Source of the DNA: Ilumatobacteraceae bacterium
GTDB lineage: Bacteria > Actinomycetota > Acidimicrobiia > Acidimicrobiales > Ilumatobacteraceae
Assembly (NCBI GenBank): GCA_022843125.1
Contig: JALHOG010000018.1
Span: forward strand, 1-64,000
DNA: 64,000 nt
Reading direction: 5' to 3'
Numbering within the stretch: position 1 is the stretch's first letter; each line of letters begins with the position of its first letter. The position numbers and the translations under genes were made by a program. The notes below the pieces were generated by a model. That model did not search any database. It was not told the DNA's origin and worked only from the letters and a program-made list of their open reading frames with translations. Positions 24,716-33,422 of this stretch are shown in pieces.

Positions 24716-25120
24716 GTGACGCTCGCGCTCGATACCAGCGCGCTCCTCGCGGTCGCCGTCGACGGGCCGCAGCGAGCGATCGTGCTGGCGGCACTCGACG
24801 ACGACCCGGTGTGGTGCGCCTCCGCGCTCGCGCTCACCGAAGCACTCCCCGCGATCGACCGGCTCACCGACGAACCGATCCTGCGCGCCGACCTCGAAGA
24901 CGCGGTGCGCCTGGTCTGGGACCGGCTCCACGTCGTCCCGGTCGACCAGCGATGCCTCGACCGCGCCGCCCGCCTGTCGCGCGATCAGCCGGTGCGGCTC
25001 ACCGACGCGATCCACCTCGCCGCGGCCGAGCGGCTGCCAGGACCGGTGCGGTTCGTCACATTCGACCCCGCACAGATCGGTGTCGCTCTCGGCCTCGGCC
25101 TCGACGTCGTGTCGGCGTGA
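24716..25120 (+). CDS. vapC: PIN-domain ribonuclease toxin (VapC family)
   Basis: A 134-aa PIN-domain protein. The metal-binding acidic residues are all present: D6 in LALDTSALLA, E42 in ALTEAL, D97 in RLTDAIHLAA and D117 in FVTFDPAQ. VapC toxins cut tRNA or rRNA and are held by a cognate antitoxin, here the Phd/YefM-type protein just upstream. The GTG at 24716 was chosen because it comes right after the antitoxin stop; the frame open to 24398 overlaps the antitoxin. Confidence 0.9.
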   Translation: MTLALDTSALLAVAVDGPQRAIVLAALDDDPVWCASALALTEALPAIDRLTDEPILRADLEDAVRLVWDRLHVVPVDQRCLDRAARLSRDQPVRLTDAIHLAAAERLPGPVRFVTFDPAQIGVALGLGLDVVSA

Positions 25121-25141
25121 GGCGCATCGGCGTCATGGGGC

Positions 25142-25837
25142 TCATACCCAAGCGAGATAGCACACCCGATTCGTGTGGTCGACTGCCCACACGCGCCCGT
25201 TCGTGACGACCTCGGGGTCGATCCGACCGACACGCGAGAAGCCTGCGGCACGCAGCATGCCGACGAGGTCGTCCTCGGTGGGCCACGACGACGCGGCTCC
25301 CGGGCCGGCGACGTGGGTATCGACCAGCGCGACGCGGGTGCAGGCACGCGCGATCGCGTCCAGCACGGCCGCCGCATCGGACGGAGGGTGGAGCGCTCCT
25401 GACGCGAACACCACGTCGAAACGGCCCAAGCGTTCGAGCTCGGCGACCACATCTCCGTGGAGCAACTCGACGTGATCGAGGCCGAGCAACGAGCGCGCCA
25501 ACTCGGCACGGCGGAACTCGGTGGCACCAGCCTCGATGCCGACCACGCGCTCGGCCCCGAGACGCGCGAACGCAAACGCAAAGCCTCCCTCGCCGACCGC
25601 GACATCGACCACCGACCGGCCGCTCAGGTCGCCACCCAGACACTGCAGGATCAGCATCGTGCGCGCATCCGCGACCGGCGGCGTGCGCTCGTCGTCGATC
25701 GTCCACACGCCGGGTGCGAGCTCGATCCGGTGCGTGGCGAACGGCAGCAGGTCCCACCACCCGGTCGGATGGGAGCGTACGCCCGCGGGCTGCGGCCGTG
25801 GCCGGCGCAACGCGCTCAAACGGTCGCCGATGCCCAT
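25142..25837 (-). CDS. SAM-dependent methyltransferase
   Basis: A 231-aa class I methyltransferase. The SAM site is SVVDVAVGEGGFAFAFARLG near 74-93 (variant motif I with VAVGEG in place of DLGCG), with VVGIEAGATEF and later FDVVFASGALHPPSD. N-terminal GWWDLLPFATHRIELAPGVWT resembles the CmoB/DUF1698 group entry segment. The ATG at 25837 is supported by TACGCT ending 6 nt upstream. It is divergent from the MBL hydrolase at 25885. The substrate is unknown. Confidence 0.82.
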   Translation of the reverse strand: MGIGDRLSALRRPRPQPAGVRSHPTGWWDLLPFATHRIELAPGVWTIDDERTPPVADARTMLILQCLGGDLSGRSVVDVAVGEGGFAFAFARLGAERVVGIEAGATEFRRAELARSLLGLDHVELLHGDVVAELERLGRFDVVFASGALHPPSDAAAVLDAIARACTRVALVDTHVAGPGAASSWPTEDDLVGMLRAAGFSRVGRIDPEVVTNGRVWAVDHTNRVCYLAWV

Positions 25838-25843
25838 GCGCCG

Positions 25844-25849
25844 AGCGTA
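25844..25849 (-). promoter_or_regulatory. -10 element, leaderless promoter of the methyltransferase
   Basis: TACGCT on the minus strand, 6 nt before the ATG at 25837. Confidence 0.5.
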
Positions 25850-25872
25850 CGGGGCGGCGGCGCCGCACGCCG

Positions 25873-25878
25873 TACGAT
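25873..25878 (+). promoter_or_regulatory. -10 element, leaderless promoter of the MBL hydrolase
   Basis: TACGAT ends 6 nt before the ATG at 25885. Confidence 0.5.
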
Positions 25879-25884
25879 CGGCCC

Positions 25885-26511
25885 ATGCCGGCTCCGTCCA
25901 CGACGCTCCACTGGTCCAACGCCGATGTCGAGGTGCACCGCGTGGTCGTCGGTTCCTACGACAACAACGTGTTCATCGTTCGCTGCCGCCAGACCGGCGA
26001 GTCGGTGCTGATCGACGCCGCCAACGAGCACGAGTTGCTGCTCGAGCTCTGCCAGCGGCTCGGCGTTCGGCGCGTCCTCGAGACGCACGGCCACTGGGAC
26101 CACATCGGCGCCGTCGCCCAGCTCCGCGAGGCGGGGTACGAGGTCGCCGTCACCGCCGCCGATGCGCCGATGCTGCGCGACGTCGGCTACGACGTCTTCC
26201 TCGACGACGCCGAGGTGATCGAAGTCGGCCGGCTCCGCCTCGATGCGATCCACAACCCCGGTCACACGCCCGGTTCGATCTCGTTCGCGCTCGCCGGAAC
26301 ACCGCTGCTGTTCACCGGCGACACCCTCTTCCCCGGTGGCCCGGGCGCCACGAAGTTCGAGGGTGGCGACTTCGCCACGATCATCGACTCGATCGACACC
26401 AAGTTGTTCACGTTCCCGGCCACCACCGTCGTGCTGCCGGGCCATGGTGTCGACACCACCATCGGCCGTGAGCGCCCCCACCTCCACGAGTGGGTCACCC
26501 GCGGCTGGTGA
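25885..26511 (+). CDS. MBL-fold metallo-hydrolase (glyoxalase II-like)
   Basis: A 208-aa metallo-beta-lactamase fold enzyme. The zinc ligands are ETHGHWDHIGAV (HxHxDH), the second-site His in NPGHTPGS, the bridging Asp in FTGDTLFPGG and the last His in VVLPGHGVDTTIG. That set, together with the TLFPGGPGATKF segment, is typical of hydroxyacylglutathione-hydrolase-like enzymes that use other thiols in actinobacteria. The ATG at 25885 is chosen because TACGAT lies 6 nt upstream; the longer frame from 25714 is a shadow of the divergent methyltransferase. Confidence 0.92.
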   Translation: MPAPSTTLHWSNADVEVHRVVVGSYDNNVFIVRCRQTGESVLIDAANEHELLLELCQRLGVRRVLETHGHWDHIGAVAQLREAGYEVAVTAADAPMLRDVGYDVFLDDAEVIEVGRLRLDAIHNPGHTPGSISFALAGTPLLFTGDTLFPGGPGATKFEGGDFATIIDSIDTKLFTFPATTVVLPGHGVDTTIGRERPHLHEWVTRGW

Positions 26512-26586
26512 TGTGACGAATTGGGTCAGACCCATTCCGTCACGGCCGGGGCGTGGCGGTATGGGGGTGTCGCAGTTCGTCACATC
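26510..26586. repeat. Degenerate copy of the GTGACGGAAT palindromic repeat
   Basis: Outer arms GATGTGACGAA (26510-26520) and TTCGTCACATC (26576-26586) are a perfect 11-bp inverted repeat. The left half contains the 31-nt unit (26513-26543) that recurs at 33.9 and 35.7 kb, and the right half is diverged. It lies between two convergent genes and starts at the MBL stop codon. Confidence 0.75.
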
Positions 26587-26620
26587 GCGGGCGTGCGCAT
26601 GAGGCGGCAGTGCTGGTCGA

Positions 26621-27604
26621 TCAGCGGTCGGCGAGCTCACGCTCGCGGTCGCGCACGCGCGCTTCGGCGAGGAGTCGCCGCGCTGCCGCCTGCAGGTCGG
26701 CGAGGAACGCGAAGATCCAGATCTGCACGGCGACGATCACGAGCACGGCACCGATGATCAGGCTCGGCACGCGGCTGCGATACACCTCGTCGATGAAGAG
26801 CCAGTACACGACCCAGCGACCGAGCAGGAACGCACCGACGGCGAACGGCACGAGCCCGACCCGGAAGAAGAACCGGAATGGGTAGTACAGCGCAAAGCTC
26901 CGCACGATCGTCTCGGTCGACCGGCGCAGGTACTGGAACATGCTCTTGGCGAGACGCGACTCCCGGGTCTGCGGATTGACGCGGATCGGCACACCGACCA
27001 CGGCCAGCCCTTCGGCGCGCGCCTGGACGAGCGTCTCCATCGTGTAGCTGAACTTGCCGAACACCTGGAGCCGCAGCGCGGCGTTGCGGCTCATCGCCCG
27101 GAACCCGCTCGGCGCGTCGCGGACCGTGGTGCCCGACAGGGTGCGCACCACCCGCGAACCGACGCGCTGCAGCCGCTTCTTGAGCGGCGAGAAGTGCTCG
27201 ATCGCCTCGATCGGGCGTTCACCGACGACGATGTCGATCCCGTCGTCGAGCACCGGCTGCACCAGCAGCGCGATGTCACGGGCGTCGTACTGATTGTCGG
27301 CATCGGTGTTGACGATCACGTCGGCACCGGCCTTGAGAGCAGCGTCGAGACCCGTCATGAACGCGGCGGCGAGGCCGCGATTGCGTCGGTGGCTGACCAC
27401 GTGGTCGACACCGAGTTCGCGTGCCAGGTCGGCGGTGCGGTCGGCGCTCCCGTCGTCGATCACGAGCCACTCCACGATGTCGATGCCTGGCACCTCACGT
27501 GGCAGGTCGGCGATCGTCGCCGGCAGGGTCTCCTCCTCGTTGAAGCACGGGATCTGAATGACCAACTTGACCGGGCGGCGGGTGGACGAAGCCTGTTCCG
27601 ACAT
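26621..27604 (-). CDS. GT2 family glycosyltransferase (DPM1/polyprenyl-phosphate type)
   Basis: A 327-aa membrane-linked glycosyltransferase. The GT-A domain (about 10-225) has IQIPCFNEEETLPATI, LVIDDGSADRTADLA and VNTDADNQYDARDI (DxD-like). It is followed by the family APSGFRAMSRNAAL and two transmembrane helices at about 243-262 and 276-305. Members make polyprenyl-phosphate sugars or extend glycolipids at the membrane. It is encoded alone and divergent from a methyltransferase with only 37 bp between the starts. A TAAGCT -10 lies 9 nt before its ATG. Confidence 0.92.
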   Translation of the reverse strand: MSEQASSTRRPVKLVIQIPCFNEEETLPATIADLPREVPGIDIVEWLVIDDGSADRTADLARELGVDHVVSHRRNRGLAAAFMTGLDAALKAGADVIVNTDADNQYDARDIALLVQPVLDDGIDIVVGERPIEAIEHFSPLKKRLQRVGSRVVRTLSGTTVRDAPSGFRAMSRNAALRLQVFGKFSYTMETLVQARAEGLAVVGVPIRVNPQTRESRLAKSMFQYLRRSTETIVRSFALYYPFRFFFRVGLVPFAVGAFLLGRWVVYWLFIDEVYRSRVPSLIIGAVLVIVAVQIWIFAFLADLQAAARRLLAEARVRDRERELADR

Positions 27605-27628
27605 GACCCGTCGAGCTTACGGCTCCGG

Positions 27629-27634
27629 TACGGT
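27629..27634 (+). promoter_or_regulatory. -10 element, leaderless promoter of the methyltransferase at 27642
   Basis: TACGGT ends 7 nt before the GTG at 27642. Confidence 0.5.
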
Positions 27635-27641
27635 CTTGCCC

Positions 27642-28250
27642 GTGAACGCCACCCAGCCGGGCAACGTCGCCGGGAACAACTACGACAAGTACGCCTCGAA
27701 GAACCCCATCGAGCAGAAGATGATGGCGGGCTTCTTCGCGGCGCTCGACCAGATGCTCACCGGGCTCACGCCTCACGTCGTCGTCGAGATCGGCGCCGGC
27801 GAAGGCCGCATCACCGAGCGTCTCGTCGAGCGATTCCCCCGTGCCACCGTGGTGGGTCTCGACCTGCCCGACACCAACCTCGCCGAGGAGTGGGACGACA
27901 TCGACGTCCCGATGTTCTTCGGTGACGCCACCCGCATGCCGTTCGTCGATCGCAGCATCGACCTCGTCGTCGGACTCGAGGTGCTCGAGCACGTCCCCAA
28001 CCCCGAGCGTGCTCTCGCCGACATCGCCCGGGTGTGCCGTGGCACGGCCGTGCTGTCGGTCCCCCGCGAGCCCATCTGGCGCGCCGGGAACATGGCCAGG
28101 GGCCGCTACCTGCGTGACCTCGGCAACACCCCAGGCCACGTCAACCACTGGTCGGCCAAGGGCTTCGAGCGTTTCGTCGGGTCCCGCCTCCAGGTCACCG
28201 ACACCGCCAAGCCGCTCCCCTGGACGATGGTGCGGGCACGTGCGGCGTGA
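27642..28250 (+). CDS. Class I SAM-dependent methyltransferase
   Basis: A 202-aa methyltransferase with VVVEIGAGEGRITERLVERF (motif I, about 46-65), TVVGLDLPDTN (post-I), FGDATRMPFVDRSIDLVVGLEVLEHV and AVLSVPREPIWRAGN. This UbiE/Methyltransf_11 layout, with the NYDKYASKNPIEQKMM opening, resembles small methyltransferases found next to GT2 polyprenyl glycosyltransferases. The GTG at 27642 is fixed by the -10 element; the frame open to 27558 runs into the divergent GT2 gene. It is convergent with the LCP gene (3 nt apart). Confidence 0.9.
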   Translation: MNATQPGNVAGNNYDKYASKNPIEQKMMAGFFAALDQMLTGLTPHVVVEIGAGEGRITERLVERFPRATVVGLDLPDTNLAEEWDDIDVPMFFGDATRMPFVDRSIDLVVGLEVLEHVPNPERALADIARVCRGTAVLSVPREPIWRAGNMARGRYLRDLGNTPGHVNHWSAKGFERFVGSRLQVTDTAKPLPWTMVRARAA

Positions 28251-28253
28251 CGA

Positions 28254-29642
28254 CTACGCGTAGCCGGACGGTTGGCCGGTGCGGACGTACTGCTCGACGG
28301 CGGCCATGATCACCTTGATCTGGTCATAGTCGGGGCGACCCGGGTCGATGAGCGGTGGGGTGAGCCCGATCGACTCCCCGATCGACGAGTTGTCTCCGAG
28401 GCGATCGAGGAGATCACTGAACTCGCCGCCCGACATCGAGGTCCGCATCGCATCGTCGAGGGCACCGGTGACCTGCCCGAACCCGGCGGCCGCCTCGCTG
28501 GGAGACACCTGCGCTCCAAGCGCTGCGAGCAGCTGACGCTGGCGTCCCATCCGGCCGTAGTCGGAGTCGGCCGTGCGGCTGCGCACGTAGGCGATCGCCA
28601 TCGCGCCGTCCATCGCGACCGGCCCGGGTCCGATCGCGTCGGGAAGCGGACGCTCTCCCGGCAGGCTCGGGGGCAGCGGCACCTGCGCGGACAGATCGAG
28701 GGTGACACCGCCGACGGCGTCGATGATCTCGGTGAAGCCCTGCATGTTGACGAGCGAGTAGTCGTCGATCTCGATGTCGAGTGAGTATCCGATGCCTTCG
28801 GCAAGTGCGACGGCTTGACCCTGGCGACCGTCCCGGCCGTAGTAGCCCAGCAGCATCTCATCGCCGGTGACGTACGTGAACACGGCGTTGGTCAGACCGT
28901 CGTAGGCGTCGAAGCCGTTGGGGAACCGCTCGCCCATCGGTGTGCCCGGCGGGAACCGGAGCAAACGGAGATTGCGCGGGATCGACACCAGCGCAGTGCG
29001 CCCGGTCGGCTCGTGCATGCTCACGAGGATCATCGTGTCGGTACGCATCCCCCAGCGACCAGGGCCCTCGTCGCCGCCGAGCAGGAGCACGTTGACGACC
29101 TCGTCACCGGTACCTGCGCCGGCAGCGGTCGGCACGAAGATCGAGGGGCCGCCGCTGCCGAACACGCTCGCCACCGCGCTCCGCGCCTCGTTGGCGCGAG
29201 CGACCATCAGCAGCACCGGCGCCGCCATGGCGAACACGATCAGGGTGGCAACCACGGTGCGGGCCCAGTTGCCACGTCGCCGCCGGAACGCGTGCGCCAC
29301 CTCGGCGACCGCGAACAGGCGTGCCAGCACGATCCCGACCCCGATCGCAGCGCTCGCAGTCAAGAACGTCGGGTCGAGCGCGATGCCGACGAGATCGTCG
29401 CGGCGCGACACGACCCATGCAACGGCGACGATCGGCAGCGCGACACCGAGCGAGAACAGCAGGATGCCGAGCAGCGGGTGGCGGCGAATGCTCGCGAGCC
29501 CGGGCAGGACGATCGACGTGAACAGCTGCAGGCCCGGCGACCCGGCGGGTGCGCCAGCACGCGATCGCGTAGCGGCTGCGTGCGCATCGGCCTCGAGCGC
29601 GGCGAGCCGGTCGAGCGATCGGGTGGTGTTCGGGTCGGACAT
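28254..29642 (-). CDS. LCP (LytR-CpsA-Psr) family cell-wall glycopolymer transferase
   Basis: A 462-aa protein with four hydrophobic segments before residue 155 and an extracytoplasmic LCP domain at about 190-440. The pyrophosphate-lipid-binding features are MRTDTMILVSMHEPTGRTALVSI with PRNLRL, and AYVRSRTADSDYGRMGRQRQLL near 355-377. LCP proteins move polyprenyl-linked glycopolymers onto peptidoglycan. The extra N-terminal helices exceed the usual single anchor. A paralogue follows upstream on the same strand. A TAGAGT hexamer ends 9 nt before the ATG. Confidence 0.92.
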   Translation of the reverse strand: MSDPNTTRSLDRLAALEADAHAAATRSRAGAPAGSPGLQLFTSIVLPGLASIRRHPLLGILLFSLGVALPIVAVAWVVSRRDDLVGIALDPTFLTASAAIGVGIVLARLFAVAEVAHAFRRRRGNWARTVVATLIVFAMAAPVLLMVARANEARSAVASVFGSGGPSIFVPTAAGAGTGDEVVNVLLLGGDEGPGRWGMRTDTMILVSMHEPTGRTALVSIPRNLRLLRFPPGTPMGERFPNGFDAYDGLTNAVFTYVTGDEMLLGYYGRDGRQGQAVALAEGIGYSLDIEIDDYSLVNMQGFTEIIDAVGGVTLDLSAQVPLPPSLPGERPLPDAIGPGPVAMDGAMAIAYVRSRTADSDYGRMGRQRQLLAALGAQVSPSEAAAGFGQVTGALDDAMRTSMSGGEFSDLLDRLGDNSSIGESIGLTPPLIDPGRPDYDQIKVIMAAVEQYVRTGQPSGYA

Positions 29643-29704
29643 GGCCCCACGACTCTAGAAGGGGTGTAGAACGGGTTGCCGTCGGGTGCCCGATGGCACC
29701 GTGG

Positions 29705-31186
29705 TCAGTAACCGGACGGTTGGCCGGCAACCAGCGCCAGCTGAACACGACCGACGATCTGGGCCATCTCGTAGTAGTTGGGTCGCTCCGGGTTGACGAG
29801 CGGAGGCGCCAGGCCGACCGACTCGACGATCGCCGTCTCACCACCGAGGAGCGCGATGAGGTTTGCGAACTCCTCGGCAGAGAGCGACGTGTGCAGCGAG
29901 TTCCCGACCGCCGAGGTGATGCTCATGTAGCCCGTCACGGCGTCCGCGACCGAGAGCTGCGATGCCAGCGCGCCGAGCAACTGGCGTTGGCGGCGCATGC
30001 GCGAGTAGTCGGAGTCGCCCTTGCGGCTGCGCACGTACGACAGCGCCAGCGTGCCGTCCATGTGCTGCACGCCGGCCTGGATCATGTCGGGCACGTCACG
30101 CTTCGCACCCGGCGGGTTGCCGGGCGAGGGCACCGCCTTGGGGACGTCGATCGTGACCCCGCCGAGAGCGTCGACCACCTCGAGGAAGCCGATCATGTCG
30201 ATCAGCACGTAGTCGTCGATCCGCACGTCGAGCGAGTAGCCCATCGCCTGAGAGATCGCGACTGCGCCGGGCTTCATGCCAGGCGTCTCGTAGGCGGCGC
30301 GCCAGTTGTCGTGGTGCGACACCAACGGGTAGACCGCGTTCGCGATCTCGTTGAACCCGTTCGGGAACTTCTCCGCGAGGAAGGTGCCGGGTGGAAACAG
30401 GATCCGCTCCGCATTGCGCGGGAACGAGATCAGCGCTGCCCGACCCGACGGCCGGTGGATCGACACCAGGATCATCGAGTCGGTGCGCAGCCCGGAGCGC
30501 CCTGGCCCGGCGTCGCCACCGAGCAGGAGGATCGTGCTCACGTCCGCCAGCAGTGCAGGATCGACACCGGCATCCGGCGGCCCTGGGGGAGGCGGTGCGA
30601 CGGTCGGCGCGGCCGCCGGTTGCAGTTCGACGGGCTCCCAGACGGGGGGAACAGTCTCACCCGGCACGGTAACTGCGGGCGTGGCGACCGGTGGGGCGAT
30701 GGTGCCGGGCACCGTGCCGGGCGGCACCGCAGCGGGGTCGAACAGCGGGCCGGCATCCTCGACGGTGAACGCTCGGTCGAGGTTCGCACGAGCATCGGCG
30801 ACGGCGGCGACACCGACGGCCGACGGCAGCGTGACGGCGAGCAGCACCGCAAAGGCGGTGCCGCTGCGAACGCGACGACCGGGATGGCGAGCAGTCGCGG
30901 CAACGACCTCGCCGACAGCGGCGAGCCGGGCGATCACCGCGATGACGATCACCAGGATCAGCTGGCCGAGGAACTCGCCGTCGAGTCCGAGCTCGATCCA
31001 GCTCCCGTGGCTCATCACCGTGGTCGCGAGCCACAGGATCGGCCCGACGAGCCCGACGACCAGCAGGACCGCTCCGTGCAGCGGACGGCGACGCAGCGTG
31101 GGAACCCCAGGAGCGATCGCGGCAACGAGGACGTCGACGATGCCCGAACGGCTCACCGGCCGCGCCGTCATGTCGATCTGACCCAT
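29705..31186 (-). CDS. LCP (LytR-CpsA-Psr) family protein, paralogue
   Basis: About 493 aa, with four N-terminal hydrophobic segments, a Pro/Val-rich linker at about 150-205 (PPGTVPGTIAPPVATPAV) and an LCP domain at about 215-470. That domain carries LRTDSMILVSIHRPSGRAAL, FPRNAERI and SYVRSRKGDSDYSRMRRQRQLL. It is closely similar to the next gene downstream, down to the closing GQPSGY, so the two arose by tandem duplication. The ATG at 31186 has GGAG 8 nt upstream (31195-31198), better than the GTG at 31195. Probable role: linking the glycan made in the 0-21 kb locus to the wall. Confidence 0.92.
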   Translation of the reverse strand: MGQIDMTARPVSRSGIVDVLVAAIAPGVPTLRRRPLHGAVLLVVGLVGPILWLATTVMSHGSWIELGLDGEFLGQLILVIVIAVIARLAAVGEVVAATARHPGRRVRSGTAFAVLLAVTLPSAVGVAAVADARANLDRAFTVEDAGPLFDPAAVPPGTVPGTIAPPVATPAVTVPGETVPPVWEPVELQPAAAPTVAPPPPGPPDAGVDPALLADVSTILLLGGDAGPGRSGLRTDSMILVSIHRPSGRAALISFPRNAERILFPPGTFLAEKFPNGFNEIANAVYPLVSHHDNWRAAYETPGMKPGAVAISQAMGYSLDVRIDDYVLIDMIGFLEVVDALGGVTIDVPKAVPSPGNPPGAKRDVPDMIQAGVQHMDGTLALSYVRSRKGDSDYSRMRRQRQLLGALASQLSVADAVTGYMSITSAVGNSLHTSLSAEEFANLIALLGGETAIVESVGLAPPLVNPERPNYYEMAQIVGRVQLALVAGQPSGY

Positions 31187-31357
31187 CCGTTGCACTCCAC
31201 TTCATCGGCCACCCTAGAACCGATCTTCAGACGCTGTTCGAGACGCCGCAGTTCCCGAGATCACGCCGACAGGGCGAGACGCCGGTTCGGGGCTTCGATC
31301 GGATCACCCGAGGCCATTTCTCCTATCTGGACAGTGATAATCCCCGACACGGTCCCG

Positions 31358-31363
31358 TACAAT
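31358..31363 (+). promoter_or_regulatory. -10 element, leaderless promoter of sufC-sufS-sufU
   Basis: TACAAT ends 7 nt before the ATG at 31371. A weak relative of the suf dyad (CCTATCTGGACAGT) lies at 31322-31335. Confidence 0.55.
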
Positions 31364-31370
31364 CGGACCC

Positions 31371-32180
31371 ATGAGCGAGCCCCGCAGCGAGCCGACCAAC
31401 GCCGCCGACCAGCCCGAGCTGTTCCGGGTCGACGGCCTGCACGTGAGGCCCGCCGTCGAGCAGGGCGCGACCCCCGTCGACGAGATCCTCCGAGGTCTCG
31501 ATCTCGTGGTCCGCGCCGGCGAGGTCCACGCGATCATGGGCCCCAACGGATCGGGCAAGAGCACCCTCGGGCACACCCTGCTCGGGTCACCCGAGTACGA
31601 GGTCACCGCCGGCTCAGTCGTGTTCCGTGGCGACGACGTCACCGAGTGGCCGACCGACGAGCGCGCCAAGGCCGGCATGTTCCTGGCGTTCCAGTACCCC
31701 CAGGAGATCCCGGGCGTCTCGGTCATCCAGTTCCTGCGCCAAGCGCTGTCGGCCCGCAAGGGCATCGACCTGTCGGTGCTCGAGCTCCGGCTCGCCACCA
31801 TGGAGTGGATGAAGCGACTCGACATGGACAGCTCGTTCGTCGACCGCTACCTCAACGAAGGGTTCTCGGGCGGCGAGAAGAAGCGCAACGAGGTGATGCA
31901 GATGGCCATCCTCGAACCCGAGCTCGCGATCCTCGACGAGACCGACTCCGGCCTCGACATCGACGCCCTGCGTGTGGTCGCCAAGGGCATCCGCGAGGTG
32001 CGAGCCGCTCGCCCGTCGATGGGCGTCGTGCTGATCACCCACTACCAGCGTCTGCTCGACGAGGTCCAGCCCGATCACATCCACATCCTCGTCGGCGGTC
32101 GCATCGTGCAGAGCGGCGGCATGGAACTCGCCGAGCAACTCGAGCGCGAGGGGTACGAGTCGTTCAAGGTGGGCGTGTGA
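31371..32180 (+). CDS. sufC: SufC-type Fe-S assembly ATPase (copy 1)
   Basis: A 269-aa soluble ABC ATPase. Walker A is IMGPNGSGKST near 56-66, the SufC-specific FLAFQYPQEIPGVSVIQFL follows, the signature is NEGFSGGEKKRNEVMQMA and Walker B is ELAILDETDSGLDIDALR. SufC powers the SufBCD scaffold that builds Fe-S clusters. Here it opens an operon with sufS and sufU and is separated by about 13 kb from sufD and by 20 kb from sufB. A second SufC follows sufD. The N-terminus is about 15 residues longer than usual and includes an insert (AVEQGATPVDE). Confidence 0.93.
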   Translation: MSEPRSEPTNAADQPELFRVDGLHVRPAVEQGATPVDEILRGLDLVVRAGEVHAIMGPNGSGKSTLGHTLLGSPEYEVTAGSVVFRGDDVTEWPTDERAKAGMFLAFQYPQEIPGVSVIQFLRQALSARKGIDLSVLELRLATMEWMKRLDMDSSFVDRYLNEGFSGGEKKRNEVMQMAILEPELAILDETDSGLDIDALRVVAKGIREVRAARPSMGVVLITHYQRLLDEVQPDHIHILVGGRIVQSGGMELAEQLEREGYESFKVGV

Positions 32181-33412
32181 CCGTCGACTGGGCGGCCGTG
32201 CGCGCCGACTTCCCGATCCTCCAGCGCGAGATCGACGGCCGGCCGCTCGTCTACCTCGACTCGGGCAACACATCGCAGAAGCCGACCCAGGTGATCGAGG
32301 CGATGAACGAGTTCCAGCGCACCTCGTACGCGCCGATCAACCGCAGCGCCTACCGCATTGCCGCCGAGGCCACCGAGCGGTTCGAGGGCGCCCGCTCCGC
32401 CGTCGCCCGGTTCATCAACGCTCCGAGCGCCGACGAGATCGTGTTCACCAAGAACGCGACCGAGGCGCTCAACCTGATCGCCACCTCGTGGGGCGGCGCC
32501 AACCTCCGCGCCGGCGACACCGTGCTGCTCACACACATGGAGCACCACGCCAACATCGTGCCCTGGCACATGCTCGCCCAGTCGGCCGGCATCGAGCTGC
32601 GGTGGGTCCCGCTCACCGCCGACGGCCAACTCGACGTCGGCGACCTCGACCGGCTCCTCGACGGCGTCAAGGCGTTCTCGTTCACCGCGATGAGCAACGT
32701 GCTCGGGACGATCACACCGGTCGCGATGCTGTGCGACGCGGCCCGGCGCGCCGGCGCGATCTCGATCGTCGACGCGTGCCAGTTCGTGCCGCACAACGTC
32801 ACCGACGTGCAGGCGTGGGGCGCCGACTTCGCAGTGTTCTCGAGCCACAAGATGTGCGGGCCCTCCGGGATCGGCGCCGTGTGGGGCCGCATGGAGCTGC
32901 TCGATGCGATGCCGCCGTACATCGGTGGCGGCAACATGATCGCCGACGTACGCCTCGACGGGTTCACCTGCGCGCCGGTGCCGGCCAAGTTCGAGGCCGG
33001 CACACCGCCGATCACCGAGGCGATCGGGTTCGGCGCCGCCGTCGAGTACCTCGAGTCGATCGGCATGCACGAGGTCCGCCGCCACGAGATGGAACTCACC
33101 CGCTACGCCCTCGACACCCTGAACGAACGGTACGGCGACGACATCACGATTCACGGCCCCGACAACATCGAGGTCCGCGGCGGGGTGATGAGCTTCGCGT
33201 TCCGGGATATCCATCCGCACGACATCAGCCAGGTGCTCGACGAGCGCAACGTGTGCGTGCGTGCCGGGCACCACTGCGCCAAGCCGCTGATGCGGCTCCT
33301 CGGTGTCAACGCCACCGCTCGCGCCAGCGTGTACCTCTACAACGACCGCTCGGACATCGACGAGTTGGCTGATGCCCTCGACGGCGCCAGCGATATCTTC
33401 GGTGTGCTGTAA
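32177..33412 (+). CDS. sufS: Cysteine desulfurase SufS
   Basis: A 411-aa PLP-dependent group II cysteine desulfurase. The PLP-lysine is K225 in SSHKMCGPSG, the PLP-stacking His lies in THMEHHANIVPW (about 119-130), and the sulfur-accepting C367 lies in RAGHHCAKPLMR, the short loop of SufS. It takes sulfur from cysteine and gives it to SufU, encoded 10 nt downstream. The GTG at 32177 overlaps the sufC stop by 4 nt; the very long frame reaching back to 29693 is an artefact. Confidence 0.95.
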   Translation: MTVDWAAVRADFPILQREIDGRPLVYLDSGNTSQKPTQVIEAMNEFQRTSYAPINRSAYRIAAEATERFEGARSAVARFINAPSADEIVFTKNATEALNLIATSWGGANLRAGDTVLLTHMEHHANIVPWHMLAQSAGIELRWVPLTADGQLDVGDLDRLLDGVKAFSFTAMSNVLGTITPVAMLCDAARRAGAISIVDACQFVPHNVTDVQAWGADFAVFSSHKMCGPSGIGAVWGRMELLDAMPPYIGGGNMIADVRLDGFTCAPVPAKFEAGTPPITEAIGFGAAVEYLESIGMHEVRRHEMELTRYALDTLNERYGDDITIHGPDNIEVRGGVMSFAFRDIHPHDISQVLDERNVCVRAGHHCAKPLMRLLGVNATARASVYLYNDRSDIDELADALDGASDIFGVL

Positions 33413-33422
33413 GGAGTGACCG

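Noticed and set aside
29693-33412. 1239-aa plus-strand open frame through the LCP genes and suf genes
   Set aside because: Its front part is antisense to two clear LCP genes; only the end (32177-33412) is the real sufS.
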